Assembly: GCA_903870275.1 (NCBI GenBank)
Contig: CAIQCK010000016.1
Location: forward strand, 20,756 to 84,755
DNA from: an uncultured bacterium
GTDB taxonomy: Bacteria; Verrucomicrobiota; Verrucomicrobiia; CAIQCK01
Direction of reading: 5' to 3'
DNA: 64,000 bases
A program made the translations under genes and the position numbers. The notes under the pieces were generated by a model. It did no database searches. It was given only the letters and a program-made list of their open reading frames with translations, and had not been told where the DNA came from. Below are positions 1 to 8,861 of this stretch, piece after piece (positions within the stretch are counted from its first letter, which is position 1; each line of letters opens with the position of its first letter).

Positions 1-64
1 CACGATCCGCCGCCGCGTGCACCTGTTCCGGTCGTGCTGTGCCGCCGTCCGCTGGTTGTTCCAT
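1..64 (-). CDS. Possible 5' end of a leftward gene cut by the window edge
   Basis: A reading frame opens at an ATG at 64 on the minus strand and runs off the left edge, giving about 21 residues beginning MEQPADGG. An AT-rich stretch with TATAAA lies just upstream. Too little is visible to name a product, and the frame could be chance. Bases 65-286 hold no other convincing gene and probably contain the promoters of this gene and of the divergent phosphoesterase. Confidence 0.25.
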   Translation of the reverse strand, partial: MEQPADGGTARPEQVHAAADR

Positions 65-286
65 TGCTACTTTTTTATACATCCGCCTGACGCAAAGGTT
101 ACAACTTTCTCAAGACAAACGCCAAGAATGAGAAATTCGCCAACAAAGTCAACAGCCCGACACGGCACCAAGGACTGATAACCTCCAAAATGTGACTTGT
201 CCGGCATGCGGTTATTGTGGTTGGATAACGAATCAACCGCCGGGGAGGCGCCAGCATGGTTTTGGGAGAAGGAGAAACAGGAGAGT

Positions 287-1447
287 TTGAAACATCTGCA
301 TACCGTTCTCATTTTGGCCGTGGCCGCGGCAGTCCTTGCCGTGGCTCCGTGTGCGACCCAAGCATCCTGGAGTTTCGTCATGTTCGATGACTCGCGGTCC
401 GCCTTTGGCTTCGAATCTCCGGGCAACGCCTATCCAAGCGATCCGGGCGGGACCAGCAGCCCGTTTTACGACGGCACCACCCGCGTTTCACCCTTGTTCA
501 CGAGCGTGGTGGCAGCGATCGCCAAAGACTCCACGCCGATTGACTTTGTCCTGTTCCCCGGCGACCTGATCTGCGGGTGTCCACAACCGACCTCAAGTCA
601 ATACGCTTCGATTCTCCAAGGCTGGTCGCAGATGATGTCTCCCCTGACCAGCAAGGGCATTCCCGTTTATACCCTGCGCGGCAACCAGGAGATCTTACCG
701 GGCGTCAACGGCGCGGCTGGCAACAGTGACGCCGCGAATGTCTGGCGACAAAACATGCCGATTCCCACCGCCAACTCCATGACTCTGGACACCAACGGCG
801 CCGGAACGATTAATGACCAAACCGGCCTGAGCTATGCGTTCACACATAAAGGGTCGTTGTTCATCGGTCTGGATCAGTTTGCCACCGCCGCCGACGGGAC
901 AACGTACTCTGCTGACATGGCGTTTCTGAACAGCCAGCTTGCCGTGCCCGCCAATCTGCGTTTCGTGTTCCAACATGCTCCGATTGGGGACAATAACGTC
1001 AGCGAGCAGCCCAGCGACGCGGCCGCCATGGAGGCGGCCTTGAACGACAAGGCGATCGCGGATTTCTCCGCTCACGATCATAGTTACCAGCGTTACGCGA
1101 AGGCTGGATACAGTTTCAGCCAATACGTCGTTGGCACGGCTGCCGCGCCGCAGGCCAGCCCGAACACAACGAATACAAACGGCCAGGTGTTGGAGGCAGC
1201 GATTGGCGGCAATGCCGCCGACAGCGGACCGGACGGGCCGAATCTCGGCTACCTGGTGGTCACGGTCAATGACGACAACACGATCACAACCCAGTTCAAA
1301 GAATTGACCGAATTTTTGAATCCGAACTCGTCCGTCTATTCGTTTGATCAGGTCACGGTGCCCGAACCGTCATCCACTGTGCTGATGTTGCTCGGCGGCA
1401 CTGTGGTGGCGCGGTGGTGGCGGTGGCGTCGCCAGCATGTGGCTTAG
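287..1447 (+). CDS. Secreted metallophosphoesterase with PEP-CTERM anchor
   Basis: The product is a calcineurin-like metallophosphoesterase of about 386 residues, expected outside the cytoplasm. I chose a TTG start at 287 because it gives a clean signal peptide (KHLHTVLILAVAAAVLAVAP, cleavage near TQA-SW); the ATG at 197 would add 30 polar residues in front. GGAG-type ribosome-binding motifs lie at 264-283. Metal-site motifs are visible in order: GDLI, GNQE (the family usually has GNHE), QHAP and AHDH. The C-terminus ends with VPEPSST, a hydrophobic segment and a basic tail, which is a PEP-CTERM exosortase signal. The substrate is unknown. Its stop codon TAG lies inside the target duplication of the adjacent IS element, so the insertion left the protein intact. 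Confidence 0.85.
   Translation: MKHLHTVLILAVAAAVLAVAPCATQASWSFVMFDDSRSAFGFESPGNAYPSDPGGTSSPFYDGTTRVSPLFTSVVAAIAKDSTPIDFVLFPGDLICGCPQPTSSQYASILQGWSQMMSPLTSKGIPVYTLRGNQEILPGVNGAAGNSDAANVWRQNMPIPTANSMTLDTNGAGTINDQTGLSYAFTHKGSLFIGLDQFATAADGTTYSADMAFLNSQLAVPANLRFVFQHAPIGDNNVSEQPSDAAAMEAALNDKAIADFSAHDHSYQRYAKAGYSFSQYVVGTAAAPQASPNTTNTNGQVLEAAIGGNAADSGPDGPNLGYLVVTVNDDNTITTQFKELTEFLNPNSSVYSFDQVTVPEPSSTVLMLLGGTVVARWWRWRRQHVA
1444..1447. repeat. Target-site duplication TTAG, left copy
   Basis: TTAG directly precedes the left IS1380 end and recurs at 43916-43919 directly after the right end. IS1380-family elements are known to make 4-5 bp duplications. The last three bases are the stop codon of the phosphoesterase, and joining 1447 to 43920 would restore the presumed empty site. 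Confidence 0.75.
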
Positions 1448-1470
1448 CCCGGATATTTCATCATGAGTGC
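1448..1470 (+). repeat. Left terminal inverted repeat of the IS1380 element
   Basis: This 23-base sequence starts CCCGGATATTTCATCA. Its reverse complement is found at 43893-43915 with mismatches only at positions 2, 17 and 19. Together with the TTAG duplication this defines the outer boundaries of the element. Confidence 0.8.
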
Positions 1471-1546
1471 AAAGAAATAGCGAAGTCCACGGGGTAACCC
1501 GTTACGATTGAAGTGGTTCAAGACATCAATCGAAAGGACTTCGCTA

Positions 1547-2860
1547 ATGACAGACTGTAAAGCGCAACCGCTTCTTTTTCCAAGCTTTGATCGTCGTCAA
1601 ATCGAGGCTCGTTTCCAGGGGGGCGATGTTTCCAGCGATGGCGGGGTCATGCTCTTGCGCGAGGCCGACCGCCGCCTTGGACTGACCCGATCCCTCGACA
1701 CGGCGCTGCCCGATTCGCGCGATGCCGATCGTATCAGCCACCCGCAACTCGATTTGTTGCGCCAGCGCATCTACGGCATCGCATTGGGCTACGAAGACCT
1801 CAACGATCACGACACGCTACGCCACGACCTAGCTTGGCAGACGGCCGTCGAGCGCGATGAGCCACTGGCCTCCAGCCCGACGCTCTGCCGGCTCGAAGCG
1901 CGCGCCAGCCGCCGTAGCGCGGTGGCGATGCACGCGGTGTTGGTGGAACAGTTCATCCACGGCTTCAAAAGCGCGCCCTCCGAATTAGTGTTGGACTTCG
2001 ACGCCACCGATGACCGCGTCCACGGCTTGCAGGAAGGCCGCTTCTTCCACGGCTACTACGGGGACTGGTGTTTTCTGCCGCTCTATGTGTTTTGCGGCGA
2101 ACAGTTGTTGGTCAGTTACCTGCGCCCCAGCAACATCGATGCAGCACGACACGCTTGGGCGATCTTGAAGCTGCTGGTGGCGCGGCTGCGGCAGGCGTGG
2201 CCAGGGGTGAAGATTGTCTTTCGCGGCGACTCGGGCTTTTGCCGCTGGAAGATGTTGCGCTGGTGCGAGCGGCACGGGGTGGATTACATCGTGGGGCTGG
2301 CGAAGAATCCGCGGCTGTTGGCGTTGGCCGAGCCATTGTTGAGCCAAGCGGCTGCCGCTCATCAACAGAGCGGCGACAAGCAGCGGCTCTTGGGTTGGCT
2401 GGACTACGCGGCGGCCACTTGGGATCGGCCGCGGCGGGTGATCGCCAAAGCCGAGCACGGCGTGTTGGGCAGCAACCCGCGGTTTGTGCTCACCAGCCTG
2501 ACGGGTGAGGCGCAAGCGCTTTACGACGACGTTTACTGCGCACGCGGGGAGATGGAGAACCGGATCAAGGAGCAACAACTGGGACTGTTTGCGGACCGCA
2601 CCAGTTGTCATGGCTGGTGGGCCAACCAGTTGCGGTTGTTGCTGAGTTCGGCGGCCTACGTGTTGTTGGAAGCGATCCGTCGGCTGGGGCTGGCGGGCAC
2701 CGAACTCTGCCGTGCGCAGGTGAGCACGATTCGTCTGCGACTGTTGAAGATCGGCACGGTGATTGTGCGCAACACGCGCCGTATCCGGCTCCTGCTGAGC
2801 AGCGCTTATCCCTATGCCGATCTGTTGCGGCAAGTGCTGGCGCGGCTCAATTCGGCCTGA
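1547..2860 (+). CDS. IS1380-family transposase
   Basis: This DDE transposase of 437 residues catalyses excision and insertion of the surrounding IS. The start at 1547 is preceded by AAAGGA at 1533-1538, eight bases upstream; an in-frame ATG at 1508 would add 13 residues without a good site. Family signatures visible are SSDGGVMLLREAD near the N-terminus, LDFDATDD (first catalytic Asp near 150-155), FRGDSGFC (second Asp near 228) and CARGEMENRIKEQQ (Glu near 335). The gene is full length with no frameshift, so the enzyme may still act, although its right end is now about 41 kb away. Confidence 0.93.
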   Translation: MTDCKAQPLLFPSFDRRQIEARFQGGDVSSDGGVMLLREADRRLGLTRSLDTALPDSRDADRISHPQLDLLRQRIYGIALGYEDLNDHDTLRHDLAWQTAVERDEPLASSPTLCRLEARASRRSAVAMHAVLVEQFIHGFKSAPSELVLDFDATDDRVHGLQEGRFFHGYYGDWCFLPLYVFCGEQLLVSYLRPSNIDAARHAWAILKLLVARLRQAWPGVKIVFRGDSGFCRWKMLRWCERHGVDYIVGLAKNPRLLALAEPLLSQAAAAHQQSGDKQRLLGWLDYAAATWDRPRRVIAKAEHGVLGSNPRFVLTSLTGEAQALYDDVYCARGEMENRIKEQQLGLFADRTSCHGWWANQLRLLLSSAAYVLLEAIRRLGLAGTELCRAQVSTIRLRLLKIGTVIVRNTRRIRLLLSSAYPYADLLRQVLARLNSA

Positions 2861-3002
2861 AGTTTGGGGCGGGTGCTGTCCCCGGCACGAGAACAACAAC
2901 GGGGGTTGGGGGGGGAGTGTCTACAGAGGGTGACGGCACGAGGCGGAATGCTTGATATGGTGCGATGTGGTTTGATGTGGTTGGAACGGCTTGAAGTGGC
3001 GC

Positions 3003-3077
3003 GGGTTAAGACGAAAGCGGTTCAAAACAGCTTGGAGGGCGGATTATGGGTTAGATTGGGCCATAGAAAAGGGTTGG
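3003..3077 (+). repeat. Left-end transposase-binding-like repeats
   Basis: Copies of a GGGTTA/GGGTTGG core lie at 3003-3008, 3048-3054 and 3071-3077; the last reads GAAAAGGGTTGGTTCC from 3066. Inverted copies lie at the right end (43790-43800 and 43753-43765). Multiple short sites at both ends are how MuA-type transposases recognise phage DNA. The remainder of 2861-3152 holds the IS tail and no gene. Confidence 0.5.
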
Positions 3078-3152
3078 TTCCAGGCACCGGAATCAGCCGA
3101 CAAATGCGCCGGCCGATCCCGGTCCTGGCAACCAAATGCCCCACGATGGGAA

Positions 3153-4028
3153 TTAGGCGGGCACCTTAACAAGGCGGTCCCGTGAGATCAGCAGTTCGCG
3201 GTAGATCGGCTTCAGCTTTTTACCGGGTCTGTTTTCAATCATGTTGGTGCGGGCAAGCGGATGGATGTGAAATCGCCGAAACAGATCGCGGTTTGCTTCC
3301 GTATCGTTGACCGTCACCATCCATCGGGCCTTTAACCCCGGCAGCGCAGCGGCAAAACCTGCCATCTCTTCTGCGCTCCACCCCGCATACATTTTTGGAT
3401 CGCAGTTCGTGTAGGGCGGGTCGAGAAAGAAGAACGTCTCCAGCCCGTCGTAGCGGCACAGACAGTCGCGCCAGTCCAGACGCTCGATGCAGACGCGGTC
3501 GAGGCGCTGGCTCAAAGCGGCGAGTTTGTTCAGGCGACCGATTCGGGAACCCATCGCCGCGCCGCCGTTCTTCTTCGCAACACCGAAGCTGTCAATGGAC
3601 GATCCACCGAAGCAGGTGCTCACGCGAAAGAACCAGCGCGCAGCGCGTTGGATTTCCGTCAAGCCAGGCTGAGCGATAAACGCCTTGAACTCATCGCGGC
3701 TGTTGAGCACCAACTCCATCTCTTCAAGCAGCGCGTCGCGATGAAACCGGACGCAGCGGAATAGCTCGACGAGACGATTGCTGGCATCGTTGTAAACTTC
3801 CACCTCGCTGCGCGGCTTGCTGAGAAGAAATGCGCCAGCGCCGCCGAAGACCTCGCAGTAGCAACGATGCGGCGGGATCAGCCTGAGCAGCCTGGGAACG
3901 AGCCACGATTTACCGCCTGGCCAAGGCAGCAGACCTGTTACCCGATGGTGTGATTGCGCAGTCGTTTCGCACTTGCACTGCGCCGCGTGAGCCTGGCATC
4001 CGCCTGGCCCGCATTGTTTGCACTTCAT
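3153..4028 (-). CDS. DNA adenine methylase, D12 class (Dam-like)
   Basis: The protein of about 291 residues would methylate adenine in DNA. It has the D12-class layout: LPWPGGKSWLV near the N-terminus, the SAM-binding FGGAGAFLLS and the catalytic DPPY (in FFFLDPPYTNCD). The start is uncertain because the frame stays open to 4214; I used the ATG at 4028, which gives a Cys-rich lead MKCKQCGPGGC before the conserved fold. It is the leftmost phage gene, last in the leftward operon. A phage methylase here may protect phage DNA from host restriction, roughly the role of Mom in Mu, though the family is unrelated. Confidence 0.85.
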   Translation of the reverse strand: MKCKQCGPGGCQAHAAQCKCETTAQSHHRVTGLLPWPGGKSWLVPRLLRLIPPHRCYCEVFGGAGAFLLSKPRSEVEVYNDASNRLVELFRCVRFHRDALLEEMELVLNSRDEFKAFIAQPGLTEIQRAARWFFRVSTCFGGSSIDSFGVAKKNGGAAMGSRIGRLNKLAALSQRLDRVCIERLDWRDCLCRYDGLETFFFLDPPYTNCDPKMYAGWSAEEMAGFAAALPGLKARWMVTVNDTEANRDLFRRFHIHPLARTNMIENRPGKKLKPIYRELLISRDRLVKVPA

Positions 4029-4128
4029 GAAATGATCGTGCTGTAGTAATCTCAGCATCGCAGCACCGCCCGGCTCCAGGGCGTAAAACTCGGACACACA
4101 TAGCAGATGTGCGTGCCGATTTTTGCCC

Positions 4129-4440
4129 GTGAGTTGGAGCGACGCCAAACGAAACGCCGAGGCCATCCGTCCCTTGAAACAAGATGGCCGCCGTGTGTTC
4201 CTTCCCGACTTCAAAGACCAGGCCGCGCTCGATTTGTTCGCGCCGCAGCACCGGTGGGGGATCGCCTATTACCGGATGGTTTATCAGGCGGCGCTCCGCG
4301 AGCATAAACGGGCCGGCTTGAAAATCATCAAGCTGATGATCGGCGTGGATGACTATGTCGAGTGGCTTCATGGCCGCCCCGACTCCGCAGAACTTCGCAA
4401 TGGCTTCATCGCTTCTCTGCTTGCCGGCCGCGAGCGTTGA
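4129..4440 (+). CDS. Hypothetical 103-residue protein on the opposite strand
   Basis: A rightward frame lies between the leftward methylase and portal genes. It starts at GTG 4129 (TTG at 4123 is possible) without a good ribosome-binding site and overlaps the 3' end of the portal gene by 35 bases. Its middle, with LFAPQHRWGIAYYRMVYQA and IIKLMIGVDDYVEWLHGR, has the hydrophobic pattern of a real fold, and the antisense frame looks less protein-like. I do not recognise the family. It may be a remnant or a small accessory gene. Confidence 0.4.
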   Translation: MSWSDAKRNAEAIRPLKQDGRRVFLPDFKDQAALDLFAPQHRWGIAYYRMVYQAALREHKRAGLKIIKLMIGVDDYVEWLHGRPDSAELRNGFIASLLAGRER

Positions 4441-6079
4441 GGGTGCGAGCGTTGACAATGCTGCCGTTGGCGGCAAACGCCTCCAAGCTGCGAAGCATCG
4501 AGCTGGCTGGATCGGCGGGCGACAACTCGGCGCAAAACGCCCGCACGCGCGATTCCATTTCCCTTGGCGACCGGCTCTCGCGGACGATCCGCGCCAGCGG
4601 CGCGAAGGTCCGGCGGAGGCTCCGCGCGAAGTCCGCCGCGGCCGCCGCCGCAACGGAATCGTTGGCTTCTTCAGCCTCGGCGCCGGGCAGCACATTGGCG
4701 GCGAAGAGCGTCAACAGAAACGGCAACGCGGCGTTGAAGGTTTCCGGTTTTGAACTGCCGCCCGGAGTTCCTGTCTCGCCATCTCCCAGCGCCGGCGCCT
4801 TGACGCGCTGTATCGCGAAGCCGAGTTTTTCGCCGAGCACCGGCAATGCGTCATCGGTCGGTTCGAGCGCGGCAGTTTTCAATTCCGCCAAAACACTGGC
4901 GAGCAGTTTGGCCTGTGCGGCCGTAACACCACCCCAGACACATTTCGGAGCGCGTCCGCGCAGGCCGTTGATTTGAAGCACCTGTGCGAAGAGCTGTGAG
5001 CGAACGGTCGCTCCAAGGACCAATTCATCATAGATGCGGAGGTCCTCGCGTACCTCGCCTTGAAGCCCGGCGACACCAGAGCCAAGCCCCGTGTTTTGCG
5101 CGCGAGCGGAAAGTGTATGGCCGACGATCAGTTTGCTCATTTCATCGGAAGCCAGGTTGTGCATCTTCTCATAGGCCGTACCGTCATCGGTAGATGCCGC
5201 CGCCTCCACCTCGACAGTCGTGTCTTTCGAGATCACGATGCCAAACAGTTTTGTCGCGGCGGAAAACGCGCGCACCAACGTGCTGCGGCTGGCATCATCG
5301 TTCGGATCGCAGCGTCCGATCAAGAAAGGCGACTTGTAGCGGTCGAGAAACCGAATCCAGAACTCGCGGTTCTGTGTTTTGAAAAGCCACCAGAACAGCA
5401 GCGACCGCATCGGGCCGCCCCAGTTGTCGCCTGTCTGGAGGATGTGTCCGCGATGCACGATGTAACGCGCCGGGTCCGGCTCGCGGATGTCTGCGGTGGG
5501 GACGCCGCTTTCCGGGTCCGCATCTCGCAGAGTGAGGTAGCCGAAACGATAATCCCATAGATCATGCGGCACCGGGATCATCTTGGAGATTTGAAATTGC
5601 GGGCGGACGGCTTCAGACGAATCTGGCGCGGGTGAGGCCGGCGCGAAAACCTTTTCCACCACGGCGACAGGCCAGAGGTGGCCTTGCATCAGCGCTGTGA
5701 GCATTCCCACCCAGGTTTCGTGGCCGATGACGTTTGTCTTGATGAACTCATCCGCCGCAACGTCATCGGCATTTTGCTTGTCGAAGGGCTGCGTGGCAAG
5801 GCTATCTCCGATCACGGCGATTACCCGCTTGTTCCACTCGGCCTGGATGTGGCTGTCGCTCAACACGAGGTCGCGATAAACACTAAACAGCCGTGTAGTG
5901 TTGCCACACTCCGCCTCGCGCATGATTTCCAAGAGCACGTCGGCGTCGAGCGACGGCAGCGTCGTTGGAAACTGCGACATTGGCGACCAGACGGTTCGCG
6001 CCACGGCATCGAGCTTGTTGGCGATCCACTGTTTAAGTTGCAGCTTGAGCTGCGGTGGAATGATGGGGAAGTTGAACAT
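4406..6079 (-). CDS. Portal protein, Mu gp29-like (DUF935)
   Basis: This 557-residue protein matches the Mu gp29/DUF935 portal family: RLFSVYRDLVLSDSHIQAEW near the N-terminus, PVPHDLWDYRFGYLTLRD and RYIVHRGHILQTGDNWGGPM in the middle, and KSPFLIGRCDPNDD before the C-terminal half. The portal is the dodecameric ring at the head vertex through which DNA enters and to which the tail joins. It lies 18 bases downstream of the large terminase on the same strand, as in Mu. Unlike Mu, the MuF gene does not follow it but lies more than 20 kb away on the other strand. Confidence 0.9.
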   Translation of the reverse strand: MFNFPIIPPQLKLQLKQWIANKLDAVARTVWSPMSQFPTTLPSLDADVLLEIMREAECGNTTRLFSVYRDLVLSDSHIQAEWNKRVIAVIGDSLATQPFDKQNADDVAADEFIKTNVIGHETWVGMLTALMQGHLWPVAVVEKVFAPASPAPDSSEAVRPQFQISKMIPVPHDLWDYRFGYLTLRDADPESGVPTADIREPDPARYIVHRGHILQTGDNWGGPMRSLLFWWLFKTQNREFWIRFLDRYKSPFLIGRCDPNDDASRSTLVRAFSAATKLFGIVISKDTTVEVEAAASTDDGTAYEKMHNLASDEMSKLIVGHTLSARAQNTGLGSGVAGLQGEVREDLRIYDELVLGATVRSQLFAQVLQINGLRGRAPKCVWGGVTAAQAKLLASVLAELKTAALEPTDDALPVLGEKLGFAIQRVKAPALGDGETGTPGGSSKPETFNAALPFLLTLFAANVLPGAEAEEANDSVAAAAAADFARSLRRTFAPLARIVRESRSPREMESRVRAFCAELSPADPASSMLRSLEAFAANGSIVNARTLNARGRQAEKR

Positions 6080-6097
6080 GGAACTCCTTTATATATA

Positions 6098-7798
6098 TCA
6101 GCCGAGCACTCCACCGCCCTTGGACGCACCCACGCCGTAGGGACGCTGATTTTTCCATCCGCCTTGATCTTGCGTGGTTTTGTTTCGCCAGCCGCCGACT
6201 TGAACGGCCTGCGCCTCCGCCGGGCCGCCGGAGCCGAAGAGCGCGTGGCGCGCAAGCTTTGCGGCGTCAAACGTGTCTCCATGCTTGCCGTCAATGTCCG
6301 GTTCGCAAACGAAGGCACCCTTTTCCTTTTTCACCAGGCGCCAGTCATCTCGAAGATAGCGTTCCGGCGGCAGCCAGAGGTGATTGTCATCCAGATCGTT
6401 CACGAGCCGGCCGCCGAGCAGTTGTTTCATCGTGATCGTGCCGTCTTGGCCTGGCGCCTCAACGGTCACGCTGGCGACGATCAATTCCACGGGCAGTTCA
6501 TGCAGCAACTCCCGTTTCACGCGGGCGGCGAAATATTGTTCATTGGTCGCGTCCACGCAGAGCCGCCGAGCACGGCCGCCGTTGGTCCGCCGCCGGACGG
6601 TTTCCACAATCCGGCGCGCGCGGTCGAGCGCAACATCCGGGTCGGCGGTTTTCCAGATGAAGACGGCACGCACGATCATCTCCATTCCGTAGCGTTCGCA
6701 AACGGCAAATGCGCTGGGGTTGCTGGTCTGCTTGGTCGTCGTCGCGAGATCCCAGCCGAGGCCGACCTGATTGTTGCCGATATTTTTTTCCAGCCAGCGC
6801 AGACCCGCGTCAAAATCGCCGTCTCTGTCAACGACCGTGAGCGCTTTTCCGCGTCCAACGCGGGGGCTGGTGTAGCAAGTGATCAATGAGCACTCGCCGA
6901 TGCCGCGCTGCTGTGCGGTATCAAGCGCGAGGCCGCTGCACGCGCCGGTGCCACCAAAGACGAACTTGCAGCCATAGTTCCGGTCCCACGCGTCGCGGTC
7001 GGGATCGCGCCGGCGCGATTCCTCCGGCGAGATCGCCGCGCCGGTGTCGTCATCATAGAGCGGCACCTTGTTGGCGTAGGCGTCATAGGCAGTAATACGC
7101 CGAACCCAAATGCCAAGATCGGACTTGTAGAGATTGCCCTCCGGCTTCGGCGGAGGATCGAATCCGACCGGCGGGGAGAGTAACTCGAAAGAATAGTGCG
7201 TGTCGTCCGGCGGCGGCGTGGTCGTCAGCAAGATGCGCAGCAATGGATTCGACGAAATGAACGGTTTGACCGCCTCCCACACATCGCGAAATTTGCGAAC
7301 GCGACCCACCTCATCCAGGATCAGGTCGCCTGTCTCACCAACCGCCTCCGGCGTCAACGCTACAACCTTGGTGCGCGAATAGGTTGTGCGATCGTGCCAT
7401 AGCCGGAACTCCAGCCGGCTCGCCTCATAGAGTTCGGCGAAATCATCGTCTTTGATTTCAGCCAGCGTCTTGCCGCGGTCGTCGGTTGTTTCGAGCAACA
7501 TCTTTGCCGCGCGCACGCGGCGCGCCTGCTCGGCAAACGCCTTCTGCAACTGCGCGCCTTCCTTGCGGATCATCTCACGTCCGAGGTCCAGTTTGACGCT
7601 GCCAAAAACAACATCATGGCCGCGGATGGCCATCATCTTCATGACGCTGATGTCGGAAGCGATGGTTGTCTTGCCGTATTGCCGGCGCGCGATCAGCGCC
7701 ATGATGCGGTGCGCCATCTGGTCTTCGATGAACGCGACCTGGCCGGCCCGCCGCTTGAACGGCGGCGCGGGAGATGGTTGGGAGGCAGCGGGTTTCAT
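6098..7798 (-). CDS. Terminase large subunit, Mu gp28-like
   Basis: The ATPase/nuclease of about 566 residues packages phage DNA into the prohead. A Walker A variant is visible in IARRQYGKT and Walker B in GDLILDEVGRV; the nuclease domain shows VGLGWDLATT and RLCVDATNE, which supply acidic metal ligands. I chose the ATG at 7798, preceded by GAGG seven bases upstream, over an upstream start at 7870 that would overlap the neighbouring small frame. Terminase and portal are adjacent, as in Mu. Confidence 0.92.
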   Translation of the reverse strand: MKPAASQPSPAPPFKRRAGQVAFIEDQMAHRIMALIARRQYGKTTIASDISVMKMMAIRGHDVVFGSVKLDLGREMIRKEGAQLQKAFAEQARRVRAAKMLLETTDDRGKTLAEIKDDDFAELYEASRLEFRLWHDRTTYSRTKVVALTPEAVGETGDLILDEVGRVRKFRDVWEAVKPFISSNPLLRILLTTTPPPDDTHYSFELLSPPVGFDPPPKPEGNLYKSDLGIWVRRITAYDAYANKVPLYDDDTGAAISPEESRRRDPDRDAWDRNYGCKFVFGGTGACSGLALDTAQQRGIGECSLITCYTSPRVGRGKALTVVDRDGDFDAGLRWLEKNIGNNQVGLGWDLATTTKQTSNPSAFAVCERYGMEMIVRAVFIWKTADPDVALDRARRIVETVRRRTNGGRARRLCVDATNEQYFAARVKRELLHELPVELIVASVTVEAPGQDGTITMKQLLGGRLVNDLDDNHLWLPPERYLRDDWRLVKKEKGAFVCEPDIDGKHGDTFDAAKLARHALFGSGGPAEAQAVQVGGWRNKTTQDQGGWKNQRPYGVGASKGGGVLG

Positions 7799-7799
7799 C

Positions 7800-7970
7800 T
7801 CACGTCCTCGACGAACCTTTCGGGATAGAGCTGCCGAATATTTTGCGGTCGAACGCCTCGCGCTCGTCATGCGTCAGGCGCAGACGCAGCCACCAGAGCG
7901 GCGGCGCGAAATCTTCCACGACTTCGGCCCGGCGTTGGATCGGCTGGCGCATTTCATTTCGCTGTGGCAT
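7800..7970 (-). CDS. Small hypothetical protein between terminase subunits
   Basis: A 56-residue frame starts at ATG 7970, overlapping the last 17 bases of the small terminase gene, and ends two bases before the large terminase start. It contains EDFAPPLWWLRLRLTHDERE, which looks like a short helical protein. Position and compact overlap suggest a real gene, but I recognise no family and see no strong ribosome-binding site. Confidence 0.45.
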   Translation of the reverse strand: MPQRNEMRQPIQRRAEVVEDFAPPLWWLRLRLTHDEREAFDRKIFGSSIPKGSSRT

Positions 7971-8643
7971 TGGGTTGTTGCGCCTTGAACCGGTTCCAAA
8001 GCTCGCCATACATGAGCTGGCCGAGCGACTCGATCTTCTCGGCGTTGGAGCCGCCGCCCTCGGCAATCTTCTGGGCGGATTTATCCTGGAGCATCGCCAG
8101 CAGTTTTTCGGAGCTGCCGCGCAATAGCAGCGCGAGCTTGCCTTCATCCACGGCGACCTTGCGTTCGTCCCGCGCGCCTTTTTCCTTTTCGAGCAGCAGC
8201 TTCAGCGCGTCGTGATCGCAGTCGCTCAAGTCCTTCGCGGCCTCGACGTATCCGGGCACGTCGCCATCCGCGGCTGCCTCGGCCATCCGCAACAATTTGC
8301 CGCCAAGAATTTCCCGCATCGCCTGACTGAAGGGCATTCCGAGTTTCTTGCGAAGTTCGCCGGCTTCATCCACGGCCTTGAAGATCTGCGCGTTGAGATC
8401 GAGCCGCCGGCGCCAGTCCAGAAAACCTCCGTTGCGCCACTCGCTGAGGTTCTGGCCGGTGATCTTCGCGCGGCCAAACTCCTCTCGCATGACGCGCCGC
8501 ACTTCCGGCAGGCCGTTCAACCACGCGCAGATTTTTCCGCCGCGCTGGCCGTCATGAAGCCGCTGGCAAACTTCGTCGCGGACGCCGGCCGGCAGGCAGG
8601 CGACCTTTCCTTTGCGGGCTTCCTTGGCGAGGCGGTCGTTCAT
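7954..8643 (-). CDS. Probable terminase small subunit
   Basis: This protein of about 229 residues precedes the large terminase, the position of Mu gp27. It begins MNDRLAKEARKGKVACLP; the N-terminal half carries the helical KICAWLNGLPEVRRVM, which may be the DNA-recognition fold, followed by a charged region (LLLEKEKGARDERK) likely to form a coiled coil. The start at 8643 is set by an ATGA overlap with the preceding zinc-ribbon gene, whose stop lies at 8640-8642. The assignment rests mostly on position, since the sequence diverges from well-known small terminases. Confidence 0.7.
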   Translation of the reverse strand: MNDRLAKEARKGKVACLPAGVRDEVCQRLHDGQRGGKICAWLNGLPEVRRVMREEFGRAKITGQNLSEWRNGGFLDWRRRLDLNAQIFKAVDEAGELRKKLGMPFSQAMREILGGKLLRMAEAAADGDVPGYVEAAKDLSDCDHDALKLLLEKEKGARDERKVAVDEGKLALLLRGSSEKLLAMLQDKSAQKIAEGGGSNAEKIESLGQLMYGELWNRFKAQQPNATAK

Positions 8644-8861
8644 GTTGCCGGCGCGAACTCCTTTGAGGTGAGATGCCAACCGCGGCAGTTGGGGCACGGA
8701 TAGGCGCGGAGTTTTTCGGGCCGGTTCGAGTGCCGGCGCATCGCGGCGTTCAACGCTGTCATCGCGTCTTTCTTCGCCGCCAGCAATTCAGCCAGCAACG
8801 CCCGCGCGCGCTTCAGCGGCGCGACGGCTCCTGACTTCTGGATTCTGACTTCCGTTTTCAC
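8640..8861 (-). CDS. Small zinc-ribbon-like protein
   Basis: The 73-residue product has a basic helical N-terminus and a C-terminal CPNCRGWHLTS motif (Cys-x2-Cys with a nearby His), a common pattern in small phage zinc-binding proteins of unknown role. It starts at GTG 8861, overlapping the stop of the peptidase gene (GTGA), and is itself coupled to the small terminase gene by ATGA. The first residues (MKTEVRIQKSG) are encoded by a heptad-repeat run at 8833-8853, so the N-terminus may be a recent addition. Confidence 0.65.
   Translation of the reverse strand: MKTEVRIQKSGAVAPLKRARALLAELLAAKKDAMTALNAAMRRHSNRPEKLRAYPCPNCRGWHLTSKEFAPAT
8833..8853. repeat. Heptanucleotide repeat, GACTTCT word family
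   Basis: Three 7-base units, GACTTCT, GGATTCT and GACTTCC, lie end to end inside the start of the zinc-ribbon gene. On the other strand they read GGAAGTC AGAATCC AGAAGTC, the same family as the CCAGAAG runs at 21319, 23379 and 31556. Confidence 0.6.

Noticed and set aside
5678..6889. Long rightward open frame of about 400 codons over the portal and terminase genes
   Set aside because: It is antisense to two well-recognised phage genes and its sequence has no domain features; high GC creates such shadows.
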